DNA of 64,000 bases from assembly GCA_003223325.1 (NCBI GenBank), contig QHYS01000015.1:25091-89090 (forward strand). The letters are read 5' to 3'. The translations under genes and the position numbers were made by a program. Of the stretch, positions 48,162 through 57,550 are shown in pieces. This DNA comes from Acidobacteriota bacterium. Lineage in GTDB: Bacteria; Acidobacteriota; Terriglobia; Acidiferrales; UBA7541. Position 1 is the stretch's first letter. Each line of letters opens with the position of its first letter. The notes under the pieces are model-generated. The model was not told where the DNA came from, made no database searches, and saw only the letters and a list, made by a program, of their open reading frames with translations.

Positions 48162-48953
48162 TCATGATGACTCGGGGGATTTGGGGTAGTGCATATCGAA
48201 TTCTTCGAGGGTCTCCGCGATGATCCGGGAAATGGCGAGATTGCGCAACCATTTGTGGTCGGAAGGGATAATAAACCAGGGTGCATATTCGGTGCTGCAG
48301 CGGGAAAGCACGGCTTCATAAGCCGTGCCGTAATCGTCCCAGAGCTTTCGCTCCGCAGCGTCCGACTTGGAAAATTTCCATTTCTTACGGGGATCGTGGA
48401 GCCTTTCCTGAAAACGCTTTTCCTGCTCTTCCCTGCTGATATGCAAGAAGAATTTCAGGATCTTGACGTCATTTTCCTCGAGATTTCTCTCAAAGCGATT
48501 GATTTCGTCGTACCGGGCCTTCCAAACCTCTTTGGGAACGAGCTTATGCACGCGAACCACCAGAACATCTTCGTAGTGCGAACGGTTGAAAATACCGATC
48601 ATGCCTCTTTCAGGAATTGCCTTGTGAATGCGCCACAAGAAATCGTGGGCCAACTCTTGGCTATTCGGCACTTTGAATGATTTTACGGAACATCCCTGCG
48701 GGCTGACGCCCGACATCACATGGCGAATGGTTCCATCCTTGCCGGCCGCATCCATGCCCTGCAGGACAATCAGGAGGGCGCGTTTCTTTTCGGCGTAAAG
48801 CAGATCCTGTAACTGGTCGAGACGCTTGATAGTTTTGTTGAGTTTGGCCTCGATTTTCTTGTCATTCTGGTAGCCCAGCGTATCGGCAGGATCAAATTTC
48901 GCGAGCTTGATTTGTTTATCCGGCGGGACCATCAGCTTGCGACTGAAATCCAA
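48162..48953 (-). CDS. ppk2: Polyphosphate kinase 2 family (polyphosphate:nucleotide phosphotransferase)
   Basis: LLIVLQGMDAAGKDGTIRHVMSGVSPQGCSVKSFKVPNSQELAHDFLWR, FNRSHYEDVLVVRVH, SREEQEKRFQERL. Confidence 0.95.
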   Translation of the reverse strand: MDFSRKLMVPPDKQIKLAKFDPADTLGYQNDKKIEAKLNKTIKRLDQLQDLLYAEKKRALLIVLQGMDAAGKDGTIRHVMSGVSPQGCSVKSFKVPNSQELAHDFLWRIHKAIPERGMIGIFNRSHYEDVLVVRVHKLVPKEVWKARYDEINRFERNLEENDVKILKFFLHISREEQEKRFQERLHDPRKKWKFSKSDAAERKLWDDYGTAYEAVLSRCSTEYAPWFIIPSDHKWLRNLAISRIIAETLEEFDMHYPKSPESS

Positions 48954-49040
48954 GCAAACATCTCCTGAAATGAGGTGATGGAAATTTAAACCAGTTGTCT
49001 TCCGCTTGCTACGACCGAGATCGCGTTTGCATTCACGGCT

Positions 49041-49658
49041 TCAGCGATCCCTGGCAGGAAAGACCGGCGCCGCAACGCTTACTTCCGCTCCCCAAAAATC
49101 CTCGTCGGTGATGAACTCCAGGCCCGCTTCGGTTTCGCCGGAATCTTTGGAGCGAGTCCAGGCGACGCGCGCATCCGCCCGGTGGCCATTATCGAGACGA
49201 ATGCAGGTGAGAATGTCGCCACTGTGCAATTCATGGCGGCAAAAGAAGCAAAAGCCGTGCACGCTCAGGACGACGGTGTCGGCCTTCTCTTCCCAAGGCT
49301 TTTGCTCATCTTCGGAGCGAACCAAAATCGGGATGCTGGCGCGCACGCGAGGGCCGCGCCGCAAGCGCCCATAAAGTTCCGAAGCCCATAGGAGAATATC
49401 CAAAAGCCGCGCTCTCTCTAAATTATCGGGAGGTTCGGCGGCGCAGGCGATGTTGGTCACCTCGCGCATGCATTGTTCCAGAAAGCGGGTTGCCAGTTCT
49501 CCGTGCTGACTGTAGAAACTCGGTTCCTGGATCTGCTCCGCAACGGACTCCAGATGCCGGTAGGCCCCCGTCACGAAGTGCGTACGGCACACCTGGCATT
49601 CATCGAGCGAGGCGACAGCGGCTTCGAGACACCCTTCGGCGGAGCAGTTCACAGGCAC
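49041..49658 (-). CDS. PilZ-like domain protein with N-terminal Cys-rich (zinc-finger-like) segment
   Basis: N-term CSAEGC..CQVCRTHF; GPRVRASIPILVRS followed by a beta-rich region ADARVAWTRSKDSGETEAGLEFI. Confidence 0.6.
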   Translation of the reverse strand: MPVNCSAEGCLEAAVASLDECQVCRTHFVTGAYRHLESVAEQIQEPSFYSQHGELATRFLEQCMREVTNIACAAEPPDNLERARLLDILLWASELYGRLRRGPRVRASIPILVRSEDEQKPWEEKADTVVLSVHGFCFFCRHELHSGDILTCIRLDNGHRADARVAWTRSKDSGETEAGLEFITDEDFWGAEVSVAAPVFPARDR

Positions 49659-49786
49659 TTGGTATCGTCCGTGGAGATAGAGATCGATGCAAAGACCGCG
49701 AGAGTCAGCATCATACTACAGCAAAGAGGACCCGCTCAGAATAGCACCAAAGTTTGCTTTCTCGAATGAATTACCGCCCGGCGGCC

Positions 49787-50800
49787 TTAGCGCGCTCCGG
49801 CATTGGCGGCGACCAGTTCAAGTGCCGCGGCTTCCGCAGCGGCGCCAAGAAGCGGAGCTTCCTCATTGAGCACAATGTGAATCGGGATATGCGAAAGTAG
49901 CTCTTGGAATTTTTCCTTTTCGCAAAAGGCGCTCAAGAATTTGCCGTTTTGCATCTTGGGCAAAATCTTGGGCGCAATGCCACCTGCGACGAAGACGCCG
50001 CCGCGTGCAAGCGCCTTGAGCGCCAAGTTGCCGGCTTCGGCACCATATAGCGTCACGAAGAGATCCAGCGTTTCGCCGCACACAGGACAAGAACCCTCCA
50101 GGCCCAAGCGCGTGATTTCCGGCGCGGGGTCTGCTCCGGGCTCATCGAAGCTGGGATGGCGGACGCTTTTATTCAGAAATTGATGCAGCGTAAGGAAGCC
50201 GCGCCCAGAAACGATCAGTTCGAAGCTGACGAACCTGTACATCGTTTTCAAGTAGCGAAGCAGTTCGATCTCCTGTTCGGTTCTCGGAGCGAAATCGGTA
50301 TGCCCTCCTTCGCTAGGGGCGACAACGTAGCGGTTGCCAGTCCACCTCAGGATGGCTTCTCCCAAACCGGTACCAGCAGCGATCAGGGCCTGGGCGCCTT
50401 GCGGCGCCAGCAAACCTTCATTGAGAGTGCAAAGGTCTTCGCGGGCCAGGCACGCCAGGGAATAGCCGGTGGCCTCCAAGTCGTTAAGCAGCACAATATG
50501 CCGAGTGCCGAGCTGGCGTTCCAGCACGTCGGCGTCGATTCCCCAAGCCAGATTGGTAATACGAACTCCCCTGCCAAGCACCGGTCCGGCGACCCCGAAG
50601 CCAGCCCCCTGAATTCTTCCCGGAGCTGACGCGGAGAGGAAGTCTCGCCCGCGGGCGAGGAAATCCTCAATGATGTCCTCGAAACGCGTATATTCGTGAC
50701 TGGGATAACGGTGGAGGAACACCACCCGGAGACGATCGCCCTTTTTCTCCATCAGGGCGAGGTTCGATTTTGTCCCGCCAATGTCACCCGCCAGAATCAT
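49787..50800 (-). CDS. glk: Glucokinase
   Basis: ILAGDIGGTKSNLALM, LLNDLEATGYSL, ALIAAGTGLGEAIL, PSEGGHTDFAPR, VFVAGGIAPKIL. Confidence 0.94.
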   Translation of the reverse strand: MILAGDIGGTKSNLALMEKKGDRLRVVFLHRYPSHEYTRFEDIIEDFLARGRDFLSASAPGRIQGAGFGVAGPVLGRGVRITNLAWGIDADVLERQLGTRHIVLLNDLEATGYSLACLAREDLCTLNEGLLAPQGAQALIAAGTGLGEAILRWTGNRYVVAPSEGGHTDFAPRTEQEIELLRYLKTMYRFVSFELIVSGRGFLTLHQFLNKSVRHPSFDEPGADPAPEITRLGLEGSCPVCGETLDLFVTLYGAEAGNLALKALARGGVFVAGGIAPKILPKMQNGKFLSAFCEKEKFQELLSHIPIHIVLNEEAPLLGAAAEAAALELVAANAGAR

Positions 50801-51612
50801 GACTTCCCTTCCCGAATCGGCTGCGACCGCGAGGCGGAAATTTTTGCTGCCGCGGCTTCATCCACGAAAAAGAGCCGCTCTCCCTCGCGCGGCTTGACCA
50901 TCTGCGCCGGCAGAGGCGGATCACCACGCTCGCAAAGAACCTCACGCAGGATGGAAGCCTTTTCGGCTCCGGCAACCAGGAAAACCACGCGACGTGCGGC
51001 TTCGAGGACCGGGAGCGTGAGCGTCATGCGCCGGGCGCCCAGTTTCGGAACCAGGGGAGTGCTGACCCAACGAGAGGTCTCGCGCAAGAGTTTAGAGCCG
51101 GGGAAAAGAGAGGCGGTATGCCCATCCGGCCCCAGGCCCAGAAAAATCAAATGAAAACGCGGAAAGCCCCGGTCGTCGAGCGGCAGAAATTGACGCAGCG
51201 TCGCCTCGTAATTGTGAGCGGCGCGGCCGATATTGGGTTCTTCCGCTTCCATGCGGTGAACGTTGGAAGGAGGTATGGGCACGCGCAGCAGAAGCTCGCG
51301 GCGAGCCGTACCGTAGTTGCTCTCGGGACTCTCCGGAGGCACGGCGCGTTCGTCTCCCCAGAAAAGATGCAGGCGAGGCCAATCTACTTGCGCACGAAAC
51401 TCCGGTGTAGCCAGAAGGCGATAGAGATCCCTAGGCGTTGAACCGCCCGATAAGGCAACACTGAAATTGCCATCCTTGGCAATGCTCTGCCAAGCCCAAT
51501 CAACAAAGCGGCGCGCCACCACGCGAGCCAATTCGGCCGCATCGGAGCAAGCGTATACGCCGGAGAGAACTTCGCGCGGGAGCATATCAGGGTTTGCGCC
51601 AGTGCCGCCCAT
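50797..51612 (-). CDS. pgl: 6-phosphogluconolactonase
   Basis: ALSGGSTPRDLYRLLA, HLFWGDERAVPPESPESNYGTAR, FLGLGPDGHTASLFPGS. Confidence 0.94.
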   Translation of the reverse strand: MGGTGANPDMLPREVLSGVYACSDAAELARVVARRFVDWAWQSIAKDGNFSVALSGGSTPRDLYRLLATPEFRAQVDWPRLHLFWGDERAVPPESPESNYGTARRELLLRVPIPPSNVHRMEAEEPNIGRAAHNYEATLRQFLPLDDRGFPRFHLIFLGLGPDGHTASLFPGSKLLRETSRWVSTPLVPKLGARRMTLTLPVLEAARRVVFLVAGAEKASILREVLCERGDPPLPAQMVKPREGERLFFVDEAAAAKISASRSQPIREGKS

Positions 51613-53128
51613 CGCCAGTCAACAGCTCGTCCGCTTCACGCGGGCCCCAACTCCCTGCAGGATAAGCAGGCACCGAGCGCCCCTGGCGTTCCCAGGCATC
51701 GAATATAGGCTGCACGAAAGCCCAGGCAGCCTCGACTCCATCGGCGCGATCGAAGAGAGTGGCGTCTCCACGCATGCAGTCATTTAGAAGCGTAGCATAA
51801 GCGCTGCGTTCGCTGGCGCCAAAGGCCGCGAGATAACTGAAATCCATGGCCACGTGCGCGAGGCGCATTTGCTGCCCCGGTAACTTGGCGTGAAAACCGA
51901 TGGAGATACCTTCCTCAGGCTGGATATTCAGAACCATGGTATTGGTATCGATGCCCTGGCCGCGAAATAGCAAATGAGGGGCGCGCCGGAAATTGATGGC
52001 AACTTCGGTGACGCGGCGGCGCATGCGCTTGCCGGTACGAATGTAAAAAGGCACGTCGGCCCAGCGCCAGTTATCGATGAGGACTTTGGCGGCGACGAAA
52101 GTTTCCGTCGTGGAATCCGCCTTCACCGCAGGCTCTTGGCGGTATCCGGCAACGTCCTGACCGTCGATCTGGCCCTGAGCATATTGCCCTGCAACTATAC
52201 TCGTCGCAACGGTCTCGGGCGGGTACGGGCGGAGGGCCTGCAAAACTTTGAGCTTCTCGTTGCGCACCGAAGTAGCATCGAAATTCGAGGGCGGCTCGAT
52301 GGCGGCCAACGAAGTGAGTTGCAGGAGATGGCTCTGAACCATGTCCCGTAGGGCACCCGTGGTCTCATAAAAAGCGGCCCGCTGCTCCACACCGAGGCTC
52401 TCCGCGGCGGTGATTTGAACGTGATCCACATAATTGCGATTCCAAAGCGGCTCAAAGATGCCGTTCCCAAATCGCAGCGCTAGAAGGTTCTGAACCGTAT
52501 CTTTTCCCAGAAAATGATCGATGCGGTAGACCTGGGTTTCCTCGAAAACTTGGAGAATCGTGCGGTTGAGCTCTCTGGCCGAAGCGAGGTCGTGACCAAA
52601 GGGCTTTTCGACAACCATGCGGACCCAGGAGTTTTCCTGGGCCGGTTGGGCCAGGCGTGCTTTCTGAATCTGGGCGATTACCCTCGGATAGACAGCAGGC
52701 GGCGTCGCCAGGTAGTACAGTCGATTACCCTCCAGGTGACGCGCTTCGTCGAGTTCTTTGAGGCGGCGCGAGAGCTTCTCGAAGGCTTCCGGCTGATCGT
52801 AGTCCCCGGCGACATAAGCAAAGGACTGCGCAAAACTTCGAAGATCATTGTCATTGATCGGGCAGCCGCCATTATTCTTACGCACAGCTTCCGCTGCGGA
52901 ATCCTGAAAAGCGGCATCGCTCATTTCACTGCGGGCGAAACCAATAATGGCAAATCGGCTCGCCAGCGACCGGCAAGCGGCCAATTCGAAAAGCGCCGGA
53001 ATCAACTTCCGATGGGTAAGATCCCCCGATGCGCCGAAAATAACGATCGCGCAGGGATCAGCGAGCGCGACTGAACTGCGCGCGTCCAGAACTGCGGTCT
53101 CGGCAATATCCTGTGTAATGGATGCCAT
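51587..53128 (-). CDS. zwf: Glucose-6-phosphate 1-dehydrogenase
   Basis: IFGASGDLTHRKLIPALFEL, VVEKPFGHDLASARELN, YRIDHFLGKDTVQNLLALRFGNGIFEPLWNRNYVDHVQIT. Confidence 0.97.
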   Translation of the reverse strand: MASITQDIAETAVLDARSSVALADPCAIVIFGASGDLTHRKLIPALFELAACRSLASRFAIIGFARSEMSDAAFQDSAAEAVRKNNGGCPINDNDLRSFAQSFAYVAGDYDQPEAFEKLSRRLKELDEARHLEGNRLYYLATPPAVYPRVIAQIQKARLAQPAQENSWVRMVVEKPFGHDLASARELNRTILQVFEETQVYRIDHFLGKDTVQNLLALRFGNGIFEPLWNRNYVDHVQITAAESLGVEQRAAFYETTGALRDMVQSHLLQLTSLAAIEPPSNFDATSVRNEKLKVLQALRPYPPETVATSIVAGQYAQGQIDGQDVAGYRQEPAVKADSTTETFVAAKVLIDNWRWADVPFYIRTGKRMRRRVTEVAINFRRAPHLLFRGQGIDTNTMVLNIQPEEGISIGFHAKLPGQQMRLAHVAMDFSYLAAFGASERSAYATLLNDCMRGDATLFDRADGVEAAWAFVQPIFDAWERQGRSVPAYPAGSWGPREADELLTGDGRHWRKP

Positions 53129-53132
53129 GAGT

Positions 53133-53759
53133 TCATCCTCCTACAAATGCCGGTCTCACGCCACTCTCCGCCAAAGATGCGCGCAACTCTGCGGCAGAGC
53201 GGAAGAGTATCGTGGTCATACCCAAAGCTTTGGCGGGTTCGAGATTCGCGGGGCGGTCATCTATAAAGATGCATTCCTCAGGAGGGCGCTGCGTGATTCC
53301 CAGCGTAAGTTGGTAGATCAGCGCATCGGGCTTACGAGCTCGCAGATAGCAAGAGGTAAAAAAGGCGGCGAAGTTCCGGGCCAGATCGAATTTGCGGATG
53401 CGGTAGCCGTTCAGCTCCTCGGATTCGTTGTTGAGAGTAGCCAGGAAATAACGGCGGGTAGCAGTCAGCTCGTCAAGAACAACGCGCGTTTCTTTGTTCT
53501 CGCGCGATTGGGCAAAGATGAAGTTCTTGAACTGATCTGTGGTGAAAGGGCGCTCGCGAAAAAATGCAGTTCGGTCCAGGTAGGTTTCCAGGCTGATCTT
53601 CCCGGTTTCAAACTCATCCTCCGCGCGCCGGTGTCTCCCCTCGAAGTCGACAGAATCGAGAGAAAAGCGTCGCGCGGCTTCGGCGCGCGCAGACTCATCC
53701 CATCCATTCGAGAGAACCACTCCTCCGATATCCCAAAATAGTGCGGAAATATTGCCCAT
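53133..53759 (-). CDS. HAD-IA hydrolase with DIGGV motif I (YihX-like)
   Basis: ALFWDIGGVVLSNGWD, RKPDALIYQLTLG, CIFIDDRPANLEPAKALGM. Confidence 0.85.
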   Translation of the reverse strand: MGNISALFWDIGGVVLSNGWDESARAEAARRFSLDSVDFEGRHRRAEDEFETGKISLETYLDRTAFFRERPFTTDQFKNFIFAQSRENKETRVVLDELTATRRYFLATLNNESEELNGYRIRKFDLARNFAAFFTSCYLRARKPDALIYQLTLGITQRPPEECIFIDDRPANLEPAKALGMTTILFRSAAELRASLAESGVRPAFVGG

Positions 53760-53841
53760 CGTGAACCCGCCGGCTCAGGAAGCCTTTTGGTTTAGGATTT
53801 CTCGGTTCCCTCTCGGCAGTGAAAGCATCGGCATCGTTTTT

Positions 53842-55575
53842 TCAAATTGCCGAGCGCGACGCGGATAAAACCTGGTCGATAGCTCGGCGCAAACTGGATA
53901 AACCGACAGGAACACCGTCACTGAGGTGGAGTCGCAAGACCGGCTTGCCTAGTCTTCCCAGTGACTGCAGGTCTCCTAAGGCCTGGGCCATCTCCAGCTG
54001 GCCAAACGTATATTTCGCGCCGGGAATGTGCAGATCCTCGGGCTTCTCCGAAGTGATCATCAAGAACATGCCAGAAGCCGGGCCGCCCTTGAAGAGCTGA
54101 CCGAGGGAATGCATGTAACGCGGTCCGTAACCGAGCAGCACCGGCAAGCTGAGGCGCTCGGCGAGGGCTGCGCGGACGGCATCGAGTTCGGCGCCGTTGC
54201 CAGCATCGCGCGCCACGTACGCCAAGATCGCGAGGTAGTCGTCAAGACGGCGCTCAGAAAAAAAAGTGCGCAGCGCGGCGGTAAGTTGCAGCGTCGAAAT
54301 GGAGCCACGCACGGCGCCATCGGCATAAAGTTCAATTCCCGATTGTGCCAGGCGTGGAGAGCCGAATGGCATCTCTCCGGAACTCTCAAAGGCCTCTAGA
54401 ATTCGGGCGGTATTATCTTTGCTTTCTTGAACGTTAGGCTCGTCAAAGGGATCAATGGCGAGCGACGCGCCGGCCAATGCGGTAGCTGTTTCCCATTTAA
54501 AGAACTCGGCGCCCAATTGCGCGGGGGTTTTCAGCCGAATCTCAAGGAAGGAGGCGCCGCGTTGTTCGAGCGCGCCCAGGATCGGCTCCAATACTGCTTG
54601 ATTGTCACCTTCGAGCAGCAAAGCAGCCGTAACACATCCACGCGCCAGCACATCAAGAGGCGGCGCAACATCTCCCGCTAGAGGGACAATGCCCCGCTCC
54701 TCTTTGCCGGTGCTCTCCCCAACAAGCTGCTCGATCCAACTCCCCAATGGCATCAACTTCGGGGTGCCCAGCAAGACGAGCTTGTCGGCGCCTCTCCTAG
54801 CGGCAGCGCCCAGCAGAGATCCCAATTGCAACGCCGGATTGGCCTCGGCTTCCCCATCCGGACCGCAGGCGGAGCGCATTTCGATGGCGCTGTCCAGCAC
54901 GCCGCAGACGTCCACCCCCCAAAGCGCCGCCGGCACCAGACCGAAGTAGGAGAGCGCCGAATAGCGCCCGCCAATGTCCCCGGGATTGCGAAACGTCCGG
55001 CGGAAGTTGTATTCGTCGGCCAAACGGTCCAGATAGGAGCCGCGATCCGTGATGGCCAGGAAACTCCGGCCCACCGGGCGAACACCCGCCTGGGTGAGCC
55101 TGTGATGAAAATAGAAAAATTGAGAAAGCGTCTCGATCGTCTTGCCGGACTTACTGGCTACTATAAACAAGGAATGGGCGAGGTCAATCGAGCGCTCCAC
55201 TTCCAGGATCGCCGTAGGATCCGTGGAGTCCAGCACGAAGAAGCGCCTTCCGGACGGCGCAGGGAATATTAGCGCGAAGACCTCGGCGGCGAGGCTTGAG
55301 CCGCCCATGCCCAACAACACGATGTCACGCACGCCGGAGTCCTTGACGTCGCGGGCCAAATCCTGCAACGAGGGGGCTTCTGCGCGCATGCGGTCGAGCA
55401 CGCCAATCCAGCCGAGCCGATTGGCGATGATGCGGGCATGTTCGGAGTCGTCCTTCCAAAGGTCGGGCCGCCGGGCCCACATCTTTTGGAGCGCCTCGCC
55501 GGCTTGAAGCCGATTCGACTCTTTCTGATAGACATCTGCCAAATAACCGGGCGCGATGCGCTGCGCGGTCAGCAT
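53842..55575 (-). CDS. pgi: Glucose-6-phosphate isomerase-like protein
   Basis: DIVLLGMGGSSLAAEVF, FIVASKSGKTIETLSQFFYF, NPGDIGGRYSALSYFGLVPAAL. Confidence 0.88.
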   Translation of the reverse strand: MLTAQRIAPGYLADVYQKESNRLQAGEALQKMWARRPDLWKDDSEHARIIANRLGWIGVLDRMRAEAPSLQDLARDVKDSGVRDIVLLGMGGSSLAAEVFALIFPAPSGRRFFVLDSTDPTAILEVERSIDLAHSLFIVASKSGKTIETLSQFFYFHHRLTQAGVRPVGRSFLAITDRGSYLDRLADEYNFRRTFRNPGDIGGRYSALSYFGLVPAALWGVDVCGVLDSAIEMRSACGPDGEAEANPALQLGSLLGAAARRGADKLVLLGTPKLMPLGSWIEQLVGESTGKEERGIVPLAGDVAPPLDVLARGCVTAALLLEGDNQAVLEPILGALEQRGASFLEIRLKTPAQLGAEFFKWETATALAGASLAIDPFDEPNVQESKDNTARILEAFESSGEMPFGSPRLAQSGIELYADGAVRGSISTLQLTAALRTFFSERRLDDYLAILAYVARDAGNGAELDAVRAALAERLSLPVLLGYGPRYMHSLGQLFKGGPASGMFLMITSEKPEDLHIPGAKYTFGQLEMAQALGDLQSLGRLGKPVLRLHLSDGVPVGLSSLRRAIDQVLSASRSAI

Positions 55576-55768
55576 GGGATTCCTCTGGGCTGCTAAAAAG
55601 CTCTACTGAACGAGACTAACTCTATTTCGCAGAATAAACCGAATAAAGCAAGTTCTGACGCTCGCCACTTCGCAGCCGGCCATTCCGGCGCCTCCTAGGA
55701 ATTTGTCGCGCAATGCAGTATGTTTAGAGAAGGAACTTGGCCGTTGGTTGTTTCAATTGGAGGCGAAT

Positions 55769-56104
55769 ATGGCTGATGAGAGTTGTGGTTCGCCGAAGCC
55801 GGTGGGGACTGCCCCCGGCCAACCCGGCGCGCACACGGTGACGTGTGTGAAATTCGGGAGAAAAATGGAAGGCCTCGATCGCGCTCCCTGGAAAGGCGAA
55901 CTCGGCCAGCGCATCTACGAAAACGTCTCCAAGGAAGCCTGGAAGCTGTGGATCGAACATTCCAAGATGATCATGAACGAGTACCGGCTTAACCCGCTCG
56001 ACCCGCAATCACAAAAAATTATGGAAGAACAGATGGAGCAGTTCTTTTTTGGCGAAGGAGCCAAGCTGCCGGAAGGTTACATTCCGCCGCGAGCGAAGGC
56101 TTAG
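55769..56104 (+). CDS. Fe(2+)-trafficking/oxidative damage protection protein (YggX-like)
   Basis: VTCVKFGRKMEGLDRAPWKGELGQRIYENVSKEAWKLWIEHSKMIMNEYRLNPLDP. Confidence 0.93.
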   Translation: MADESCGSPKPVGTAPGQPGAHTVTCVKFGRKMEGLDRAPWKGELGQRIYENVSKEAWKLWIEHSKMIMNEYRLNPLDPQSQKIMEEQMEQFFFGEGAKLPEGYIPPRAKA

Positions 56105-56224
56105 CCCTTTCATCTCTTGGCATCCTGCCCGGCTTTTCAATCTGCCCAGAGGTCAGTGAGACGCCGAGGACACAAATATCTCAGATCTGGCGGGCCAGCA
56201 TGCTCAAGGCGAGCAGCTGCTGTT

Positions 56225-57445
56225 TCACGCGAGCCTCTGGCCCGAGACAGGGTGCGCCACTGCCAGCTTTGGGGCAATTGTAAATCGCAATGCGCCATGC
56301 GCTTTGCGCAGCGCAGCCTCTACGAAATCGGGCGTTCTGCCGCGTGCGAAAATGAATCCCAAGTAGCTCGAGCCTTCCGGCCAAGCCGCGATGAAGTCGT
56401 GCAGCCGTGCCGTGATTTGAATTTCGCATATACCGGGAGTCGCGAGCCCGTCTTGCGACCCTTCCACCTTTTCAAGAACCCCGCCCTGGGGCACAGGAAT
56501 CATCATCACACCTGCGGCATCTGACTCCCGCTCGAACTCGGCACCGGGCAAGCCCAAGGCTTTACGGATTAGCAATTCTTCCAAGAAGATTCGCTGCGGG
56601 CCAAAACGAAGCACCCTTGAACAAAGGCCGCCGATGGGACGCGGCGCTACCTCGAGTACCCAAGGCCCTCGGTCATTCAGGCGAAATTCGGCATGCACGG
56701 GTCCTTTGCTGAGGCCAAGCGCTCGAACGGATTTGGCGGCGCATCGAGAGATTTGCTCCTGCTCGCCCGAAGGCAGCCGCGATGGCGTGATGTAGATCGA
56801 TTCCTCGAAATAAGGACCTTCGAGCGGGTCGGGCTTATCGAACAAGGCTAAGACGCGCAACTGGCCCCCCTCAAGAATCCCTTCTAGGGCGAATTCGGCT
56901 CCCGGAATATAGCCCTCCACAAGCAAGCGATCGAGATCGGGTTCCCTTGTAACTTGTAGCTCGGGAGATGAGAGCAGACGCGCAACGCGCTCGACCGCGG
57001 CGAGAAATTCGGCCGCATTGTTAGCGCGAATCACGCCCTGGCTTGCGGCAAGCCTCAGGGGCTTTACGACGCACGGGAAGATGACGCGGCGGAGCACAGA
57101 ATCGAGCGGCTCCGCTAATGCGAAGGAAAAGAAATCTGGAATGGGCAGTCCCGCCTTCCGCAAAACCTCGCGCTGACGCAGTTTGCTGGCACAATTCTCG
57201 ACCGACTCGGGCGAGTTGTAAGGCAGGTTGAGCAGGTGGGCGGCATGGGCGGCGGTGGCCGTCTGCCGATCGCCGAGGGCGAGAATCGCTCCGATCTTCT
57301 GCTCACGAAGGTGGCCCTGAACAGCCTCGGCGAGACGCGCGGCGGCATTGCGGGGCTCCTCAAAATGAAGCGGGACTGCTCGGTCGGCCCAGGGGTCTTC
57401 GAGTTGGTGACAGCGATCGCTGCCGATGATGACGGCGACGCCCAA
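56225..57445 (-). CDS. ATP-grasp family enzyme; true N-terminus probably extends to about 57529
   Basis: AILALGDRQTATAAHAAHLLNLPYNSPESVENCASKLRQREVLRKAGLPIPDF, FPCVVKPLRLAASQGV, HAEFRLNDRGPWVLEVAPRPIGG. Confidence 0.87.
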   Translation of the reverse strand: MGVAVIIGSDRCHQLEDPWADRAVPLHFEEPRNAAARLAEAVQGHLREQKIGAILALGDRQTATAAHAAHLLNLPYNSPESVENCASKLRQREVLRKAGLPIPDFFSFALAEPLDSVLRRVIFPCVVKPLRLAASQGVIRANNAAEFLAAVERVARLLSSPELQVTREPDLDRLLVEGYIPGAEFALEGILEGGQLRVLALFDKPDPLEGPYFEESIYITPSRLPSGEQEQISRCAAKSVRALGLSKGPVHAEFRLNDRGPWVLEVAPRPIGGLCSRVLRFGPQRIFLEELLIRKALGLPGAEFERESDAAGVMMIPVPQGGVLEKVEGSQDGLATPGICEIQITARLHDFIAAWPEGSSYLGFIFARGRTPDFVEAALRKAHGALRFTIAPKLAVAHPVSGQRLA

Positions 57446-57550
57446 TCGGCGCGCCGCTTCGGCGAAGCTACGTGTCTGATAGCCCAGCTTGCTGGCGAGC
57501 AGAAGCAGCGATGGAGGCTCTATAGAAATTATTGACCTCGGCTAAAGTCT

